64,000 nt of DNA, from the NCBI GenBank assembly GCA_014584575.1, contig JACTMP010000076.1, positions 1 through 64,000 of the forward strand, written 5' to 3'. Below, one piece after another: positions 41,671 to 50,412 of this stretch. Position 1 is the stretch's first letter. Each line of letters begins with the position of its first letter. Source of the stretch: Chloroflexota bacterium (GTDB taxonomy: Bacteria; Chloroflexota; Anaerolineae; Promineifilales; Promineifilaceae). The notes under the pieces were generated by a model. That model was not told the DNA's origin. It did not search any database and was given only the letters and a program-made list of their open reading frames with translations. The position numbers and the translations under genes were made by a program.

Positions 41671-43905
41671 TTATCCCATGCGCTCGATGGCAAAGTTGAG
41701 GATGTTGTAGTAGGAGCGGTATAACCAGGCCGGCCAACTGCTCTTGGGCAGGATGGGTGGGAAGGTGGAGACGCTGCTGTCTTCATCAAAATGGTTGCCC
41801 ACGCCCGTGCCATCCCAAATAATGTCCGCACCGGGAATGCCTAAATCTTTGGTTGCCGGGTCGGGGTCGTAGCCGTTGTTTTCGAAGGTGTTACCGTGAA
41901 TCCAGTTGTTCTCCGGCGTAGGGCCGATGTCCAGCTCGGTAGTGTCAAATGCGCCAGAGCGTGTAGAGCTAAAGACGGCAATGCCCACCGTTTTGTTATC
42001 CTTGATGGTGTTGCCGGTCACTTCGGCGTTGTCGGTTGCCAGCAGCAAGATGCCGGTGCCGGAAGGGGCGACACGGGCAAAACCGCTGGGGGCAAAGTTC
42101 TCGTGATTGTTGGCCTCGACGATGTTGTTATGGATATAGGTATCGGCCGAGATTTTAGACGTGAGTTGTGGCAGCAGGACGATGAGAATGCCCAGCGTGT
42201 TGTCGTAAACGTGGTTGTTATACACCTCGCCATTGAGCGTATTTTCCAGTTCAATGCCCAACACGTTGCCATAGGCGATGCTGTCGCGCACGATGACGTT
42301 TTCACATTGCCCGGCGTAAATGCCGGCGTCGTCGGTGCCGGTTACTTCCACGCGCTCCACCAACACGTCGGTGCTTTGCACGGGGTAGACGCCATAGGTG
42401 CCGGTGAATTCCACCAACAGGTCATGGAAGTGGATGTTGGTGGAACCTTCGACGATAACGCCGTTGTCTGTGTAGTTGCGCACATGCAGGTAGCCAATGG
42501 TGAAGTTGTTGCTGGAAGCGATGACGCCTTCGGACAGGATGCCTTCACCATCCAGGATAGGATATTCGCCGGTGGCGTTGGGGACGCCGTGCAGGGTGAA
42601 GTCGCTGATGTCTATGACCACGCGCTCATGGTAGACGCCATAGGGAATTTGCACGGTGTCGCCGGGTTGGGCGCGGTCTACGGCCGTCTGAATACTCTCC
42701 CCCGGCTGCACAATGATGGTCTGCGGCTCGCGGGCGGCCGTCAATTCAGCGTCGTGCCCGATGTTGGCGGCCGCGACAATGGCGCGGGCCGGATTGTCAA
42801 TGCGTTCAATGACGGGCAGGCCAGAGGGCACGGCCGTTGGTATTTCCGGCATTTGGCTCTCATCCGTCAGCGCCATCAGGAAGGCCAGCAAATCAGCCTT
42901 CTCCTGGTCGCTCATCTCAAACCCCTGCACAAAAACATCAATGTTTTCCTGCCCATGTGCCCGGCCACCGCCTTCGGCATAAAAGTCCAACACCTCTTCC
43001 AGCGTGGTCATCGAACCGTTGTGCATATAGGGGGCGGTCAGGGCGATATTGCGCAGCGTGGGCACCTTAAATGCGCCAAAGTCGCCGTCGTTGGCAATAG
43101 CCGCCCGGCCCGGATCGTCGCTTTCCACGCCGACCACACGGAAGGTGTCGGTAGCGAAGGTGGGGGCGGCGTGGCATTCAAAACAGCGGGTAGCCCCAGA
43201 GCGAAACAACGCCAGCCCCCGCCGCTGCGAGGGGGTAAGGGCGTTGAAGTCACCGGCGGCATATTGGTCAAAGGGGCTGTTGTCCGTGATCAGACTGCGC
43301 TGGAAGGCGGCTAACGCTCGTTCTACGTTGTCAAAGGTGATGCCGTCGTCAAAAGCGGCGGCGAATAATTCCTGGTATTCGGGAATGACTTGCAGTTCGG
43401 CGACCAGGGTAGCGGTGTCGCCGACGCCCATTTCGTCGGGGTGGGTGAGGGGCATTTCCACCTGTGCTTCCAGGGATTGCAAACGGCCGTCCCAAAACAA
43501 ATTCCTGGCAAAGGCCACATTCCACAAGGTGGGCGCGTTGCGCGCCAATGCGGTTTCATGTGCGCCCATAGCCGTGGCACGGCCGTCGCTAAAACCCAGG
43601 TCGGGGTGATGGCAACTGGCGCAGGCAAAATCGTTGTTCTGGGACAGAACCGGGTCAAAAAAGAGCAGGCGGCCCAGGTCTACCTTCTCGGCCGTTGTCG
43701 GGTTGTCCGCCGGTTCACTGGACGCCGGGAATGCCCGCTGCAAACCGCTGTAAGAGGGCGCCACGCTGCTGGCTCCCGCCCCGTGATTGGCGCGCACATC
43801 TTCATCCTGCTCTATCGCTTTGGCCGATGCGGCCGCCATCACGACCACGATTACCAACAGCAACACGCCGAGAATAATAGCCAGCCATTTTACTATTTTG
43901 GACAT
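41671..43905 (-). CDS. Di-haem cytochrome c peroxidase-like protein fused to a parallel beta-helix domain
   Basis: 744 residues. An N-terminal membrane anchor (about 4-25). A CcpA/MauG-like di-haem domain (about 75-350) has CASCHH and CFECH and the segments GRLLFFDPVLSQNNDFACA and APYMHNGSM (possible distal Met). After a linker, a right-handed parallel beta-helix follows (about 395-720): PGESIQTAVDRAQPGDTVQI, many NNxxxxN-type turns, GIYAGQCENVIVRDS, NTIKDNKTVGIAV. The peroxidase part handles H2O2 or oxidises a partner; the helix may bind polysaccharide. The upstream gene is a haem lipoprotein, a possible electron donor. AGGAGG lies 11 nt before the ATG. Confidence 0.9.
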   Translation of the reverse strand: MSKIVKWLAIILGVLLLVIVVVMAAASAKAIEQDEDVRANHGAGASSVAPSYSGLQRAFPASSEPADNPTTAEKVDLGRLLFFDPVLSQNNDFACASCHHPDLGFSDGRATAMGAHETALARNAPTLWNVAFARNLFWDGRLQSLEAQVEMPLTHPDEMGVGDTATLVAELQVIPEYQELFAAAFDDGITFDNVERALAAFQRSLITDNSPFDQYAAGDFNALTPSQRRGLALFRSGATRCFECHAAPTFATDTFRVVGVESDDPGRAAIANDGDFGAFKVPTLRNIALTAPYMHNGSMTTLEEVLDFYAEGGGRAHGQENIDVFVQGFEMSDQEKADLLAFLMALTDESQMPEIPTAVPSGLPVIERIDNPARAIVAAANIGHDAELTAAREPQTIIVQPGESIQTAVDRAQPGDTVQIPYGVYHERVVIDISDFTLHGVPNATGEYPILDGEGILSEGVIASSNNFTIGYLHVRNYTDNGVIVEGSTNIHFHDLLVEFTGTYGVYPVQSTDVLVERVEVTGTDDAGIYAGQCENVIVRDSIAYGNVLGIELENTLNGEVYNNHVYDNTLGILIVLLPQLTSKISADTYIHNNIVEANNHENFAPSGFARVAPSGTGILLLATDNAEVTGNTIKDNKTVGIAVFSSTRSGAFDTTELDIGPTPENNWIHGNTFENNGYDPDPATKDLGIPGADIIWDGTGVGNHFDEDSSVSTFPPILPKSSWPAWLYRSYYNILNFAIERMG

Positions 43906-43923
43906 AGTGGGGTTTCCTCCTGT

Positions 43924-43985
43924 GGAGATTGGAGATTAGAGATTGGAGATTGAGCAAATCTCTAATCTCCAATCTCTAATCTCTA
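43924..43985. repeat. GGAGATTAGAGATTG iterated-word hairpin
   Basis: About 30 nt of GAGATT words and about 30 nt of the inverse form one long stem between the haem lipoprotein and peroxidase genes. Confidence 0.88.
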
Positions 43986-43989
43986 TTTT

Positions 43990-44379
43990 CTATTCTAGCG
44001 TCATCAAATATGCCACCACCGCATCTAAATCTTCGCCGGTTAGCTGTTTGCCAAAGGTGGTGGGCATGAGGTTGGCATAGCCATCCACCAGGAAGTCACC
44101 GGGTTGCAGGATGGCGGTGTAGAGGTAGGTACGGCCGTCTTGCCCCGGTTTGCGCGTTTCGGCAGTTGTGGCAATACCGGCTAAAGACGGGCCGACGATC
44201 ACAGTATCGGGAATGGTGCTGTGGCAGGAGCCGCAATTCTGGCTGAAAACGGTTTTGCCCCGCGCCGCTTCTGGGCTGAGGGTGGCTGTGGGCGGCGGGG
44301 CCGGGGCAGCATCGGCATTCCCGCCACAAGCAGTTATGAACAAGGCACAAAATAACAATACGGGAATCCAATAACGCAT
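43990..44379 (-). CDS. Mono-haem c-type cytochrome lipoprotein
   Basis: 129 residues. The lipoprotein signal peptide ends in LFITAC (lipobox Cys18), with a Pro/Ala-rich linker. A class I cytochrome c domain has CGSCH and the distal Met in ANLMPTTFG. It is expected to be anchored on the outer face of the membrane and to pass electrons, plausibly to the adjacent di-haem peroxidase fusion. AAGGAG is 11 nt ahead of the ATG. Confidence 0.93.
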   Translation of the reverse strand: MRYWIPVLLFCALFITACGGNADAAPAPPPTATLSPEAARGKTVFSQNCGSCHSTIPDTVIVGPSLAGIATTAETRKPGQDGRTYLYTAILQPGDFLVDGYANLMPTTFGKQLTGEDLDAVVAYLMTLE

Positions 44380-44402
44380 TCTGAGTGAGGCTCCTTCCTG
44401 AC

Positions 44403-44457
44403 GGTGATCGGTAAACGGTAAATGGTAATCGGTTTACCGATTACTGATTACCGGTAA
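44403..44457. repeat. CGGTAAACGGTAAATGG iterated-word hairpin
   Basis: CGGTGATCGGTAAACGG words are followed by inverse ACCGATTACTGATTACCG. This is the gap between the 78-residue Cys-rich protein and the haem lipoprotein gene. Confidence 0.85.
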
Positions 44458-44694
44458 CTACGGCCCAAATCTGTCCAGGACAGGGGCATAAAAGGCTTTG
44501 CTGCCATCCAGGCAAGAGCAACCTTCAGGGGGGATTTCCGGCACATCGGCGAATTCGTATGCGCCTTCGATGGCGCGGCAGGCAGGGCAGGCATCGGCCG
44601 GCACCAAAATGCGGACTTTGGTCGCCAGGCCGCTTTTTATCTTTTCCAGCGCAGCTTTGCTTTCGGCGCGCCGTTTGCTTTCGTAATCTTCCAC
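44458..44694 (-). CDS. Small Cys-rich protein, phage head-morphogenesis-like motif
   Basis: 78 residues from a GTG at 44694 that has AAGGAG upstream; the longer in-frame reading lacks a ribosome-binding site. It has a basic helical N-terminus, then PADACPACRAIEGAYEFADV and PPEGCSC. The CPxC...(x)G-C-x-C pattern resembles the zinc-binding end of phage minor head proteins of the SPP1 gp7/Mu F type. No other phage genes are present. The function is unknown; the similarity is by eye. Confidence 0.6.
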   Translation of the reverse strand: MEDYESKRRAESKAALEKIKSGLATKVRILVPADACPACRAIEGAYEFADVPEIPPEGCSCLDGSKAFYAPVLDRFGP

Positions 44695-45023
44695 AGGATT
44701 CTCCTTCAAGGGTGTGACGATATGGGTGGAGATTTTACGGGTTACGGCCGTTCGCGGCAAGCATGACAAACCGGTGATACTGTAAAAAATGCCCTGCCAA
44801 CTTTCAGCCAACAAGCTTACCAGAGGGCAGGGCAGGGCGATTCCAAAGTCAGGCTTAATTCTAAACGGCGGCGTTCGCACGCCCACGTGCGGACAAGCAG
44901 CACGTGGGCGTGCTGCTCTCCTCCCACAGAAAATTTTGTATGGCTACACGGGAAATATGGGGTAGGGGTGGGACAGGCGGGTAATAACTTTGCCATGAAG
45001 AAAAACGTCAATCCCCGCCTGTC
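44695..45023. other. Intergenic stretch with repeats
   Basis: About 330 bp without a credible gene. It contains the double-hairpin repeat (44873-44933) and an inverted repeat GTGGGACAGGCGGG / CCCGCCTGTCTCAC (44968-44981 and 45013-45027). The latter abuts the truncated reverse transcriptase and may mark the end of a deleted element. Confidence 0.55.
44873..44933. repeat. Double-hairpin dispersed repeat, copy 2
   Basis: GTTCGCAC/GTGCGGAC then AGCAGCACG/CGTGCTGCT with a TGGG loop and the tail TCCTCCCACAGAAAAT. It is near-identical in layout to the copy at 121-183. Confidence 0.78.
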
Positions 45024-45311
45024 TCACTCCGTTTTGGCGTTAAAACAAAAAAGGTGGACGACGCGGTCACGAAAGGGGGCGGCGCTGATTTTGCGCTTTT
45101 TTGTATCCTGAATGAAAAAGCTGCGGTACGCGCCGGGCTGATAGATGTGGTTTTGCAGTTCGCGCTGGAGTTGGAACAGTTCACCCTCGGCGTTGAATTC
45201 AAAGCGGGCCACGGCGGGTTTGTGCCGTTTGCCCCGCCGGGCTTTCAGCCAGGCCAGGTCGAGGTTGGCGAAGCTGGTGATGTGGGGGTAGAGGTTTTTG
45301 TATGACTTCAT
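45024..45311 (-). pseudogene. Truncated reverse transcriptase (DGR-like N-terminal fragment)
   Basis: 95 codons matching the N-terminus of diversity-generating-retroelement-type reverse transcriptases: KSYKNLYPHITSFANLDLAW, KARRGKRHKPAVARFEF, ELFQLQRELQNHIYQPGAY and ISAAPFRDRVVH. After RVVH (about 45059) the similarity stops where family members continue HALCNVIEPIF. The palm with the YxDD catalytic site is missing, so the enzyme is dead. It lies downstream, on the same strand, of a NACHT-FGE protein whose C-terminus looks like a DGR variable region. Confidence 0.7.
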
Positions 45312-45645
45312 GGTAGAAAGAGGCGGCCTGGTGGGAGGCCGACCACAGCAACAAGAACCCTTTACAACCCATTGTCATTCCGAACGCAGTCTTCGGAGTG
45401 AGGAATCCCTATACTTGAAAGGCCAACGGGATTCCTCCTCGAAGACTCGTCGGAATGACACGCCTGAGGGTTTTTTATGGAGAAACACCTGAATTGAGCA
45501 TGAATCTTGTTGAATTTTTTGCAGCGATCGCTTCGCCTATGGGCGAAGCGAGATTTGATGGGGCCGTATGTTACCGCCAATGACTTGAAATGACCACCAC
45601 TTTTTAGAAATCAGAAAAAAGAAGAAAGAATTCAGAAAGCAGAAA
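45312..45645. other. Intergenic stretch with MITE-like repeat
   Basis: About 334 bp without a gene. It holds the inverted repeat at 45374-45460. I looked for a DGR template repeat similar to the end of the upstream coding sequence and found none. Confidence 0.5.
45374..45460. repeat. MITE/REP-like inverted repeat (TGTCATTCCGA type)
   Basis: TGTCATTCCGA and GAGGAATCCC at the left are matched by GGGATTCCTC and TCGGAATGACA at the right, about 87 bp in all. The core TCATTCCGAxxGxAG..GAGGAATC is a dispersed palindrome seen in many bacterial genomes. Confidence 0.75.
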
Positions 45646-48642
45646 TCAGGATGCAGAATCCGAGAGATGTTCGGCCACCCGTAACCCGAGAATGATGTAC
45701 CAGTCGCCCGGGTAGTAGTTGTAGCGAGACGCGGCGCGTGAGTTCTGATTGTCGAGGAGGAACGCGCCCCCGCGCCTGCTTCGAGTGCCGCTCTCTTCCA
45801 ATTCGGCGGCATACGGCCGTGCCTGAAATGGATAGTTACCCCACACCGTGCTGCACCATTCCAAAACGTTGCCACAGGCGTCATACACATCATAGGGGGA
45901 ACGGCCGTCGGGGAAGATACCTACAGCCGAGGGGCGATTGATGTTCGTTTCGGCAGCGTTCAGGTTATTGGGGTTCCACTCATTACCCCAGGGGTAGAGA
46001 CGGCCGTCGGTCCCCCGCGCCCCCTTTTCCCACATCGCTTCCGAGGGCAGGCGGAATTCTCGACCTGTCTCCGCTTTCAGCCAGTTGCAGTAAGCCACCG
46101 CTTCATACCAGCTCACGCCCACCACCGGTTGGTTGGCGATGTTGTAATCGCTGTGCTGCCAATTACGCGGCTCCGTCCAGCCCTTTTCCTGTCGCAGCTG
46201 CCAGCCCGCTTTTGTCCAGTATGCCTGTTTATCATACCCACCCGCCTCCATAAACCGCTGCCACTGGCCGTTGGTGACAGGGTATTTGCCGATGCGGTAA
46301 ACAGGCAGCGTCACCGTATGCTGCGGCCCTTCATCACCATAGGCCAGGCTGTCTTTCTTCTTGTCGCTGCCCATCAAAAACGGCCCGGCGGGAATATCCA
46401 CCATTTCCGGCACGGCGCAGGTCACATCCGGGCGCGGGTCGCCCAACAGCCCCAACGTGCGCCCGGCCAACGCCCGCTCAAGGGGCGGCAATTGGGGGGT
46501 GGTCAGGCAATGAACCAGCCAGCCTTGCAGTCGTTCCAACCGCTTTTTGTTATGGGCGTTCAGGGGGTCATCCAGGGTGATGATTTCCAACAGCATTTGC
46601 CCGGCCAGGTGCGCACCCCAGAGGTCGGGTGGCTCGGTCTGGAGACCGGCCACAGCGGGGGGAGACCCTTCAGGTTTCAGAAAACCCGAAGGGTCTGGCG
46701 CGTCCGGCGGGTCATCGGGGCAGAGGGCGTCGGCCAGGAACCAGACATCGTTGCGCCCTTTTTTGGCCCCGCCCAATAGCAACACCTCGCGCCATTTGTT
46801 GGGTTCATCCCGGCACAGCCGGGCCAGATGGAAGGGGTATTCCGGGTCCTGGTCTACCAGATAACAGGCGGCCAGGTACTCCTGAAAGGTGCGGTGGGGG
46901 AAGGTGTAGACGCCTTCACCCCGCGCCGCCAGCAGACCGGCGCGGTCACGCAAATAGGCCTCAAGCTGGTACGGTTGGGCATCCCGGTTCTGGTTCAGGT
47001 TGAGCAAGCCATTCAGCAGTTTATCCTGGGGGATGTCGGCCGTGCCGCTTTGTTCGGGGGCGGCGGCGGCGTGGGCTTCGTAAGCCAGCCGGTTGAGCAG
47101 TTCACGCACTTTGTCGCGGTCGGTTTTGAGCCATTCGGCCAGGCTGGGCTGCATTTGTTCTTCACGGCCGTTCCACACCTTCTGCCGGTTCTCCCAGCGA
47201 TCCAGCAGCAGGTCTACCGTCTCTTCATACAGCTTTTGCCGCTGGCGGGGCAGTTCGCCCATGCGCCAGGCGTGCAGGCTGGCCATGAGCGTCAGCAGCA
47301 GCGGGCGTTCGGCCAGTTCGTGCAGGCGCGGCTGGCTAAAGATAGCTTCTTTCAACTGGTCGGCCCGTTTTTGGGCCAGCCCGGCCTCCATGCCCCGGCG
47401 CAGCGCCGTGTAACGATACCAGCCATCCACAAAACGGATGATCTGCCCTTTGGTGAAAGGGGTCAGTTGGGCGTCTTTGAAACCGGCCAACTGCCACTGC
47501 TGCTGCTGGTAGGCATAGGTGCGGCTGGTGACCAAGATACGGCTCTGGGGGTATTTACGGCCGAACGCTTCCACCACCTGCTTGATTTGTTCACGGCGGT
47601 GGGTGACCTCGTCTACTTCATCCAGGCCATCCAGCAGCAAGATGGCCTGGCCGTTTTTGAACTGCGTTTGCAGGATGGCGTGGCAGTGGGCCAGGTTGGC
47701 GGGCAAGGTGTGGGTTAAAAATTCCCACAGGTGTTGGTCGCTGGCCGGTTGGCCGGGTGCGGGCAGGCCGGTGGCGGCAAAGTCGCGCAAGATGATGCGC
47801 AGGGGCAACAGCGGGCCATGCGCCCAGGGCTGGCGCTGGTCGCTGTCTTCACCTTTTTCATCGGGCAGGGGGGATGTCAACAGCGCCAGCCCATTGTCTG
47901 GCAGCCCCAGCCGTTCGTGGGCCAGGCAGAGGGCAACGAAGTTGACGAAGGTGCTTTTGCCGCTGCCGGGGTCGCCGAGCAAGACCAGCCGGTTGTGCCG
48001 GTCTAGCTGGGCGACGGCGGAGATGGGTCTGGCCTCGCGCCCCTCCAGACCGGGCGGCATCTCCATTTTGCGGCCGGTGGCTTCCAGTTCGTAGGTGAGG
48101 AGAGCGGTGTAAATGTGGTTGAGGTGGAGACGGCCGTCTTGTTCATCGCCGGCCGCTTTGGGGTCAATACCGGGCAGTTCGCTCACCTGGCCCAACAGCC
48201 AGTTCAGATAGTCGGTTTGCAATTCATCGGGGTCAGGGGCAGGTTCAGGCGGAGGCGGCGTGGACTTTTGTGCTTCCAAGATTTTCAATTTATGCTCCCG
48301 CTCTCGGTCTTTGTCCTGGTATTCAAGTTCCAGTTTCGTCTTCTCGATTTCGTGATTTAAGATGATTTCCTTATCTTTAATTTGATCCTGGCTCTCACCT
48401 CGGCTGCGGAAGTATGCCACCAGTTCGGCGACAAGGTAAAAGGCTAACGTACCGAAGAAAAAGGCGACGACCAGATCGGTTGGCAGAACCACCCCGGCCA
48501 ACAGTGCCAGAATTACCAGTACAAAAAATACCACAGCCACGCGGGGTACGGGCTGCATATCCTTGACGTTTTCCACGATTTGGGAAAGCGCGTCCACAAT
48601 TTTGGAGAGAAAATCCTGATTGTCAGGCGGCGTCTGGCTCAT
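45646..48642 (-). CDS. NACHT NTPase with C-terminal FGE-sulfatase (C-type lectin-like) domain
   Basis: 998 residues. Two N-terminal membrane helices (about 35-78), a charged coiled coil, then NACHT: Walker A LLGDPGSGKST, Walker B ILLLDGLDEVD, and the winged-helix motif FPHRTFQEYLAA. The C-terminal domain (about 750-998) is of the formylglycine-generating-enzyme fold: MVDIPAGPFLMGSD, PVVGVSWYEAVAYCNWL, RLPSEAMWEKGARG, GNVLEWCS. The last 45 residues or so (RRGGAFLLDNQNSRAASRY, then LGLRVAEHL) resemble the variable region of DGR targets. NACHT proteins act in conflict and defence signalling. GAGG precedes the ATG at 48642. Confidence 0.88.
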   Translation of the reverse strand: MSQTPPDNQDFLSKIVDALSQIVENVKDMQPVPRVAVVFFVLVILALLAGVVLPTDLVVAFFFGTLAFYLVAELVAYFRSRGESQDQIKDKEIILNHEIEKTKLELEYQDKDREREHKLKILEAQKSTPPPPEPAPDPDELQTDYLNWLLGQVSELPGIDPKAAGDEQDGRLHLNHIYTALLTYELEATGRKMEMPPGLEGREARPISAVAQLDRHNRLVLLGDPGSGKSTFVNFVALCLAHERLGLPDNGLALLTSPLPDEKGEDSDQRQPWAHGPLLPLRIILRDFAATGLPAPGQPASDQHLWEFLTHTLPANLAHCHAILQTQFKNGQAILLLDGLDEVDEVTHRREQIKQVVEAFGRKYPQSRILVTSRTYAYQQQQWQLAGFKDAQLTPFTKGQIIRFVDGWYRYTALRRGMEAGLAQKRADQLKEAIFSQPRLHELAERPLLLTLMASLHAWRMGELPRQRQKLYEETVDLLLDRWENRQKVWNGREEQMQPSLAEWLKTDRDKVRELLNRLAYEAHAAAAPEQSGTADIPQDKLLNGLLNLNQNRDAQPYQLEAYLRDRAGLLAARGEGVYTFPHRTFQEYLAACYLVDQDPEYPFHLARLCRDEPNKWREVLLLGGAKKGRNDVWFLADALCPDDPPDAPDPSGFLKPEGSPPAVAGLQTEPPDLWGAHLAGQMLLEIITLDDPLNAHNKKRLERLQGWLVHCLTTPQLPPLERALAGRTLGLLGDPRPDVTCAVPEMVDIPAGPFLMGSDKKKDSLAYGDEGPQHTVTLPVYRIGKYPVTNGQWQRFMEAGGYDKQAYWTKAGWQLRQEKGWTEPRNWQHSDYNIANQPVVGVSWYEAVAYCNWLKAETGREFRLPSEAMWEKGARGTDGRLYPWGNEWNPNNLNAAETNINRPSAVGIFPDGRSPYDVYDACGNVLEWCSTVWGNYPFQARPYAAELEESGTRSRRGGAFLLDNQNSRAASRYNYYPGDWYIILGLRVAEHLSDSAS

Positions 48643-48735
48643 GGGTTGCCTCGCTTTGGGATGTTTGTGGGTATTGTAGCCATAGCGGGATGGGTTGCAA
48701 ACCGGGGTTTTGTTCGCCATTCAAGCATCACGTAC

Positions 48736-49701
48736 TCAATCGGACACCCAATCATGCAATTCGGCCGGCAGGCAATCCATTTGGTCACAGTAATGGGCTT
48801 TGATGACCGCCTGGGTCAGCGCACTGTTGTCACGGTTGATGATGAACCCGGAATTGGTCACGGCCAGGATGATGATAACAGCCAGCCACAGCAGCGTGCT
48901 AAACCACATATACGGCCGTACCCACCCCGCCGCCAATCGTCGAAAGATAAAACCAGGGATTACCACCACAGCCACCAACACGATGGGCGCTAACACCGGT
49001 ATCTTAGCCACAAAACCGGCCAACACCGTCAGCCCAAACCAGCCAAGCGCCAGCGTGCGGCTCGGCGCCGCGTCCAGGCCAAACCCGGCAAAGGTGAGCG
49101 GACCAATTTTGCCCGCCGCATAATAAGCCAACAGCATCAATCCGAGAGAACCCGCCAGGATCACCACCTGCGCCAGGATATTATCCTGTAAAATCACCTG
49201 CTTTAGCACCACCCCGTCCGAACCGGCATAGGGCAAATAATTGACCAGAAACAATAACCCACCCACCCAGGCAAAATTGAACAAAACAAAACTGCCCCAA
49301 AACAACCGGGCCTGCGCTGATGCTTCTTGCTGGAACACCGGCCACTGCACTACAAAAAAGACAAACAAGGCCACCACCAACTGCGCCAGCCAGCCCCCAT
49401 AAACCCCCACCTGCAACGGGGCATTGTGCCGGGCCAGTTCGGCAATCATCGTCAGGGTATGATCGCGCCCCCAATCGGCCGGGGACACACCGCTGTTGGC
49501 AGAATAGTCGAGCGCATCCAGCAGCAGTTGGCGCTCATAAAACCCGGTCGAGCCAAAACCAGGGGTACTGTTTTTCCAGCCGCCGCTCACGGCCGTAGCC
49601 ACCCCATGCCCCACCTCATGCACCAGCATACTGGTCAACAACACGGTAAACCAAAGAACAACGATGAATAAGGTGTTTAGCATAACGGTCTTCCACGTCA
49701 T
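48736..49701 (-). CDS. M50-like membrane metalloprotease-family protein
   Basis: 321 residues with about seven membrane helices. In the first is SMLVHEVGHGVATAV, the HExxH zinc motif of site-2-type proteases and related M50-like membrane proteins. A second canonical NPxxxxDG motif is not clear; the closest is YLPYAGSDGVVL. Proteolytic activity is therefore uncertain. The ATG at 49701 follows GGAGGG. It is upstream of the NACHT-FGE gene on the same strand (93 bp). Confidence 0.72.
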   Translation of the reverse strand: MTWKTVMLNTLFIVVLWFTVLLTSMLVHEVGHGVATAVSGGWKNSTPGFGSTGFYERQLLLDALDYSANSGVSPADWGRDHTLTMIAELARHNAPLQVGVYGGWLAQLVVALFVFFVVQWPVFQQEASAQARLFWGSFVLFNFAWVGGLLFLVNYLPYAGSDGVVLKQVILQDNILAQVVILAGSLGLMLLAYYAAGKIGPLTFAGFGLDAAPSRTLALGWFGLTVLAGFVAKIPVLAPIVLVAVVVIPGFIFRRLAAGWVRPYMWFSTLLWLAVIIILAVTNSGFIINRDNSALTQAVIKAHYCDQMDCLPAELHDWVSD

Positions 49702-49743
49702 GGTCTTTGCCCTCCTTGAAAAATCACACCTGACCAAACCTGG

Positions 49744-50166
49744 CTATAGAAATGGGTTTTGGATGGTAACACCGGCTAACATGAAACCATGCTGCATATC
49801 TTCCGAATATAAAACCTGGCAGCCACCAGCAATGGCGGCGGCTACAATTAACGAATCGTAAAAGGCAAAACCGCTGCGTTGCTGGATATCCAGACAGGAT
49901 TCGTAAAGCGAAAAATCCGGGTAAACGTGGCAGAGGGGGAATAAGACTTGCCGCAAATAAGCCTTGCTATCCGCAAGGCTGAGCGGCACAGTAAATTTGC
50001 GCAAGGCCACATTCAGAAATTCCTGAATGACCTGGGTGCTGATGATACCATCACCAGATTGAATGACCTGCCCCACCAGTTCACGCGCACGTTGCTTTTT
50101 CGCCGGCGACTGAGAATCAAACGTGTAGACAAAAATGTTGGTATCCAGGAAATAATTAGCGCTCAT
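49744..50166 (-). CDS. PIN-domain ribonuclease toxin (VapC)
   Basis: 140 residues with a typical PIN layout: Asp in YFLDTNIFVYTF, Glu in TQVIQEFLNVA, Asp in AFYDSLIVAAAI and Asp in LYSEDMQHG. It overlaps the antitoxin gene by 11 bp. It is a second, unrelated PIN module in this window. Confidence 0.93.
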   Translation of the reverse strand: MSANYFLDTNIFVYTFDSQSPAKKQRARELVGQVIQSGDGIISTQVIQEFLNVALRKFTVPLSLADSKAYLRQVLFPLCHVYPDFSLYESCLDIQQRSGFAFYDSLIVAAAIAGGCQVLYSEDMQHGFMLAGVTIQNPFL

Positions 50167-50389
50167 TCATCTCATCCCGGCTAAATGATCGCCCCGGTTC
50201 AGCATAGTCCAGTTCATTCATAAAGGCGAGATAGGCAGCAGCTGACTGCGGTCGTTCCACATATTGTACCAGCCAGGCGCGGAACTCAGCGTTTAGCGTT
50301 GTTTGCTCTTCTTCGGCGCGCGCCCTGGCCCGGTGAATTAAAGATTCTTCAGCACTCAAGGTGATATTCTTTAACATACTGTTTTTCAT
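50156..50389 (-). CDS. Antitoxin of VapBC pair
   Basis: 77 residues from the ATG at 50389 (the ATG at 50377 is an alternative; the GGAGAG signal abuts the first). The N-terminus MLKNITLSAEESLIHRARAR AEEE-type looks like a ribbon-helix-helix DNA-binding domain, and the acidic C-terminus (LDYAEPGRSFSRDEMNER) is the likely toxin-binding part. A perfect palindrome in the promoter region suggests autoregulation. Confidence 0.82.
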   Translation of the reverse strand: MKNSMLKNITLSAEESLIHRARARAEEEQTTLNAEFRAWLVQYVERPQSAAAYLAFMNELDYAEPGRSFSRDEMNER

Positions 50390-50412
50390 CTCTCCATGTG
50401 GAATTGTGTATG

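Noticed and set aside
41896..43314. 472-codon plus-strand open frame
   Set aside because: It is antisense to the di-haem peroxidase/beta-helix gene, which has haem motifs and a signal anchor. The antisense product has no recognisable domain.
44968..45027. Inverted repeat GTGGGACAGGCGGG considered as an IS end or attachment site
   Set aside because: No transposase, integrase or target-site duplication is associated; it is noted only as a possible edge of the deletion that truncated the reverse transcriptase.
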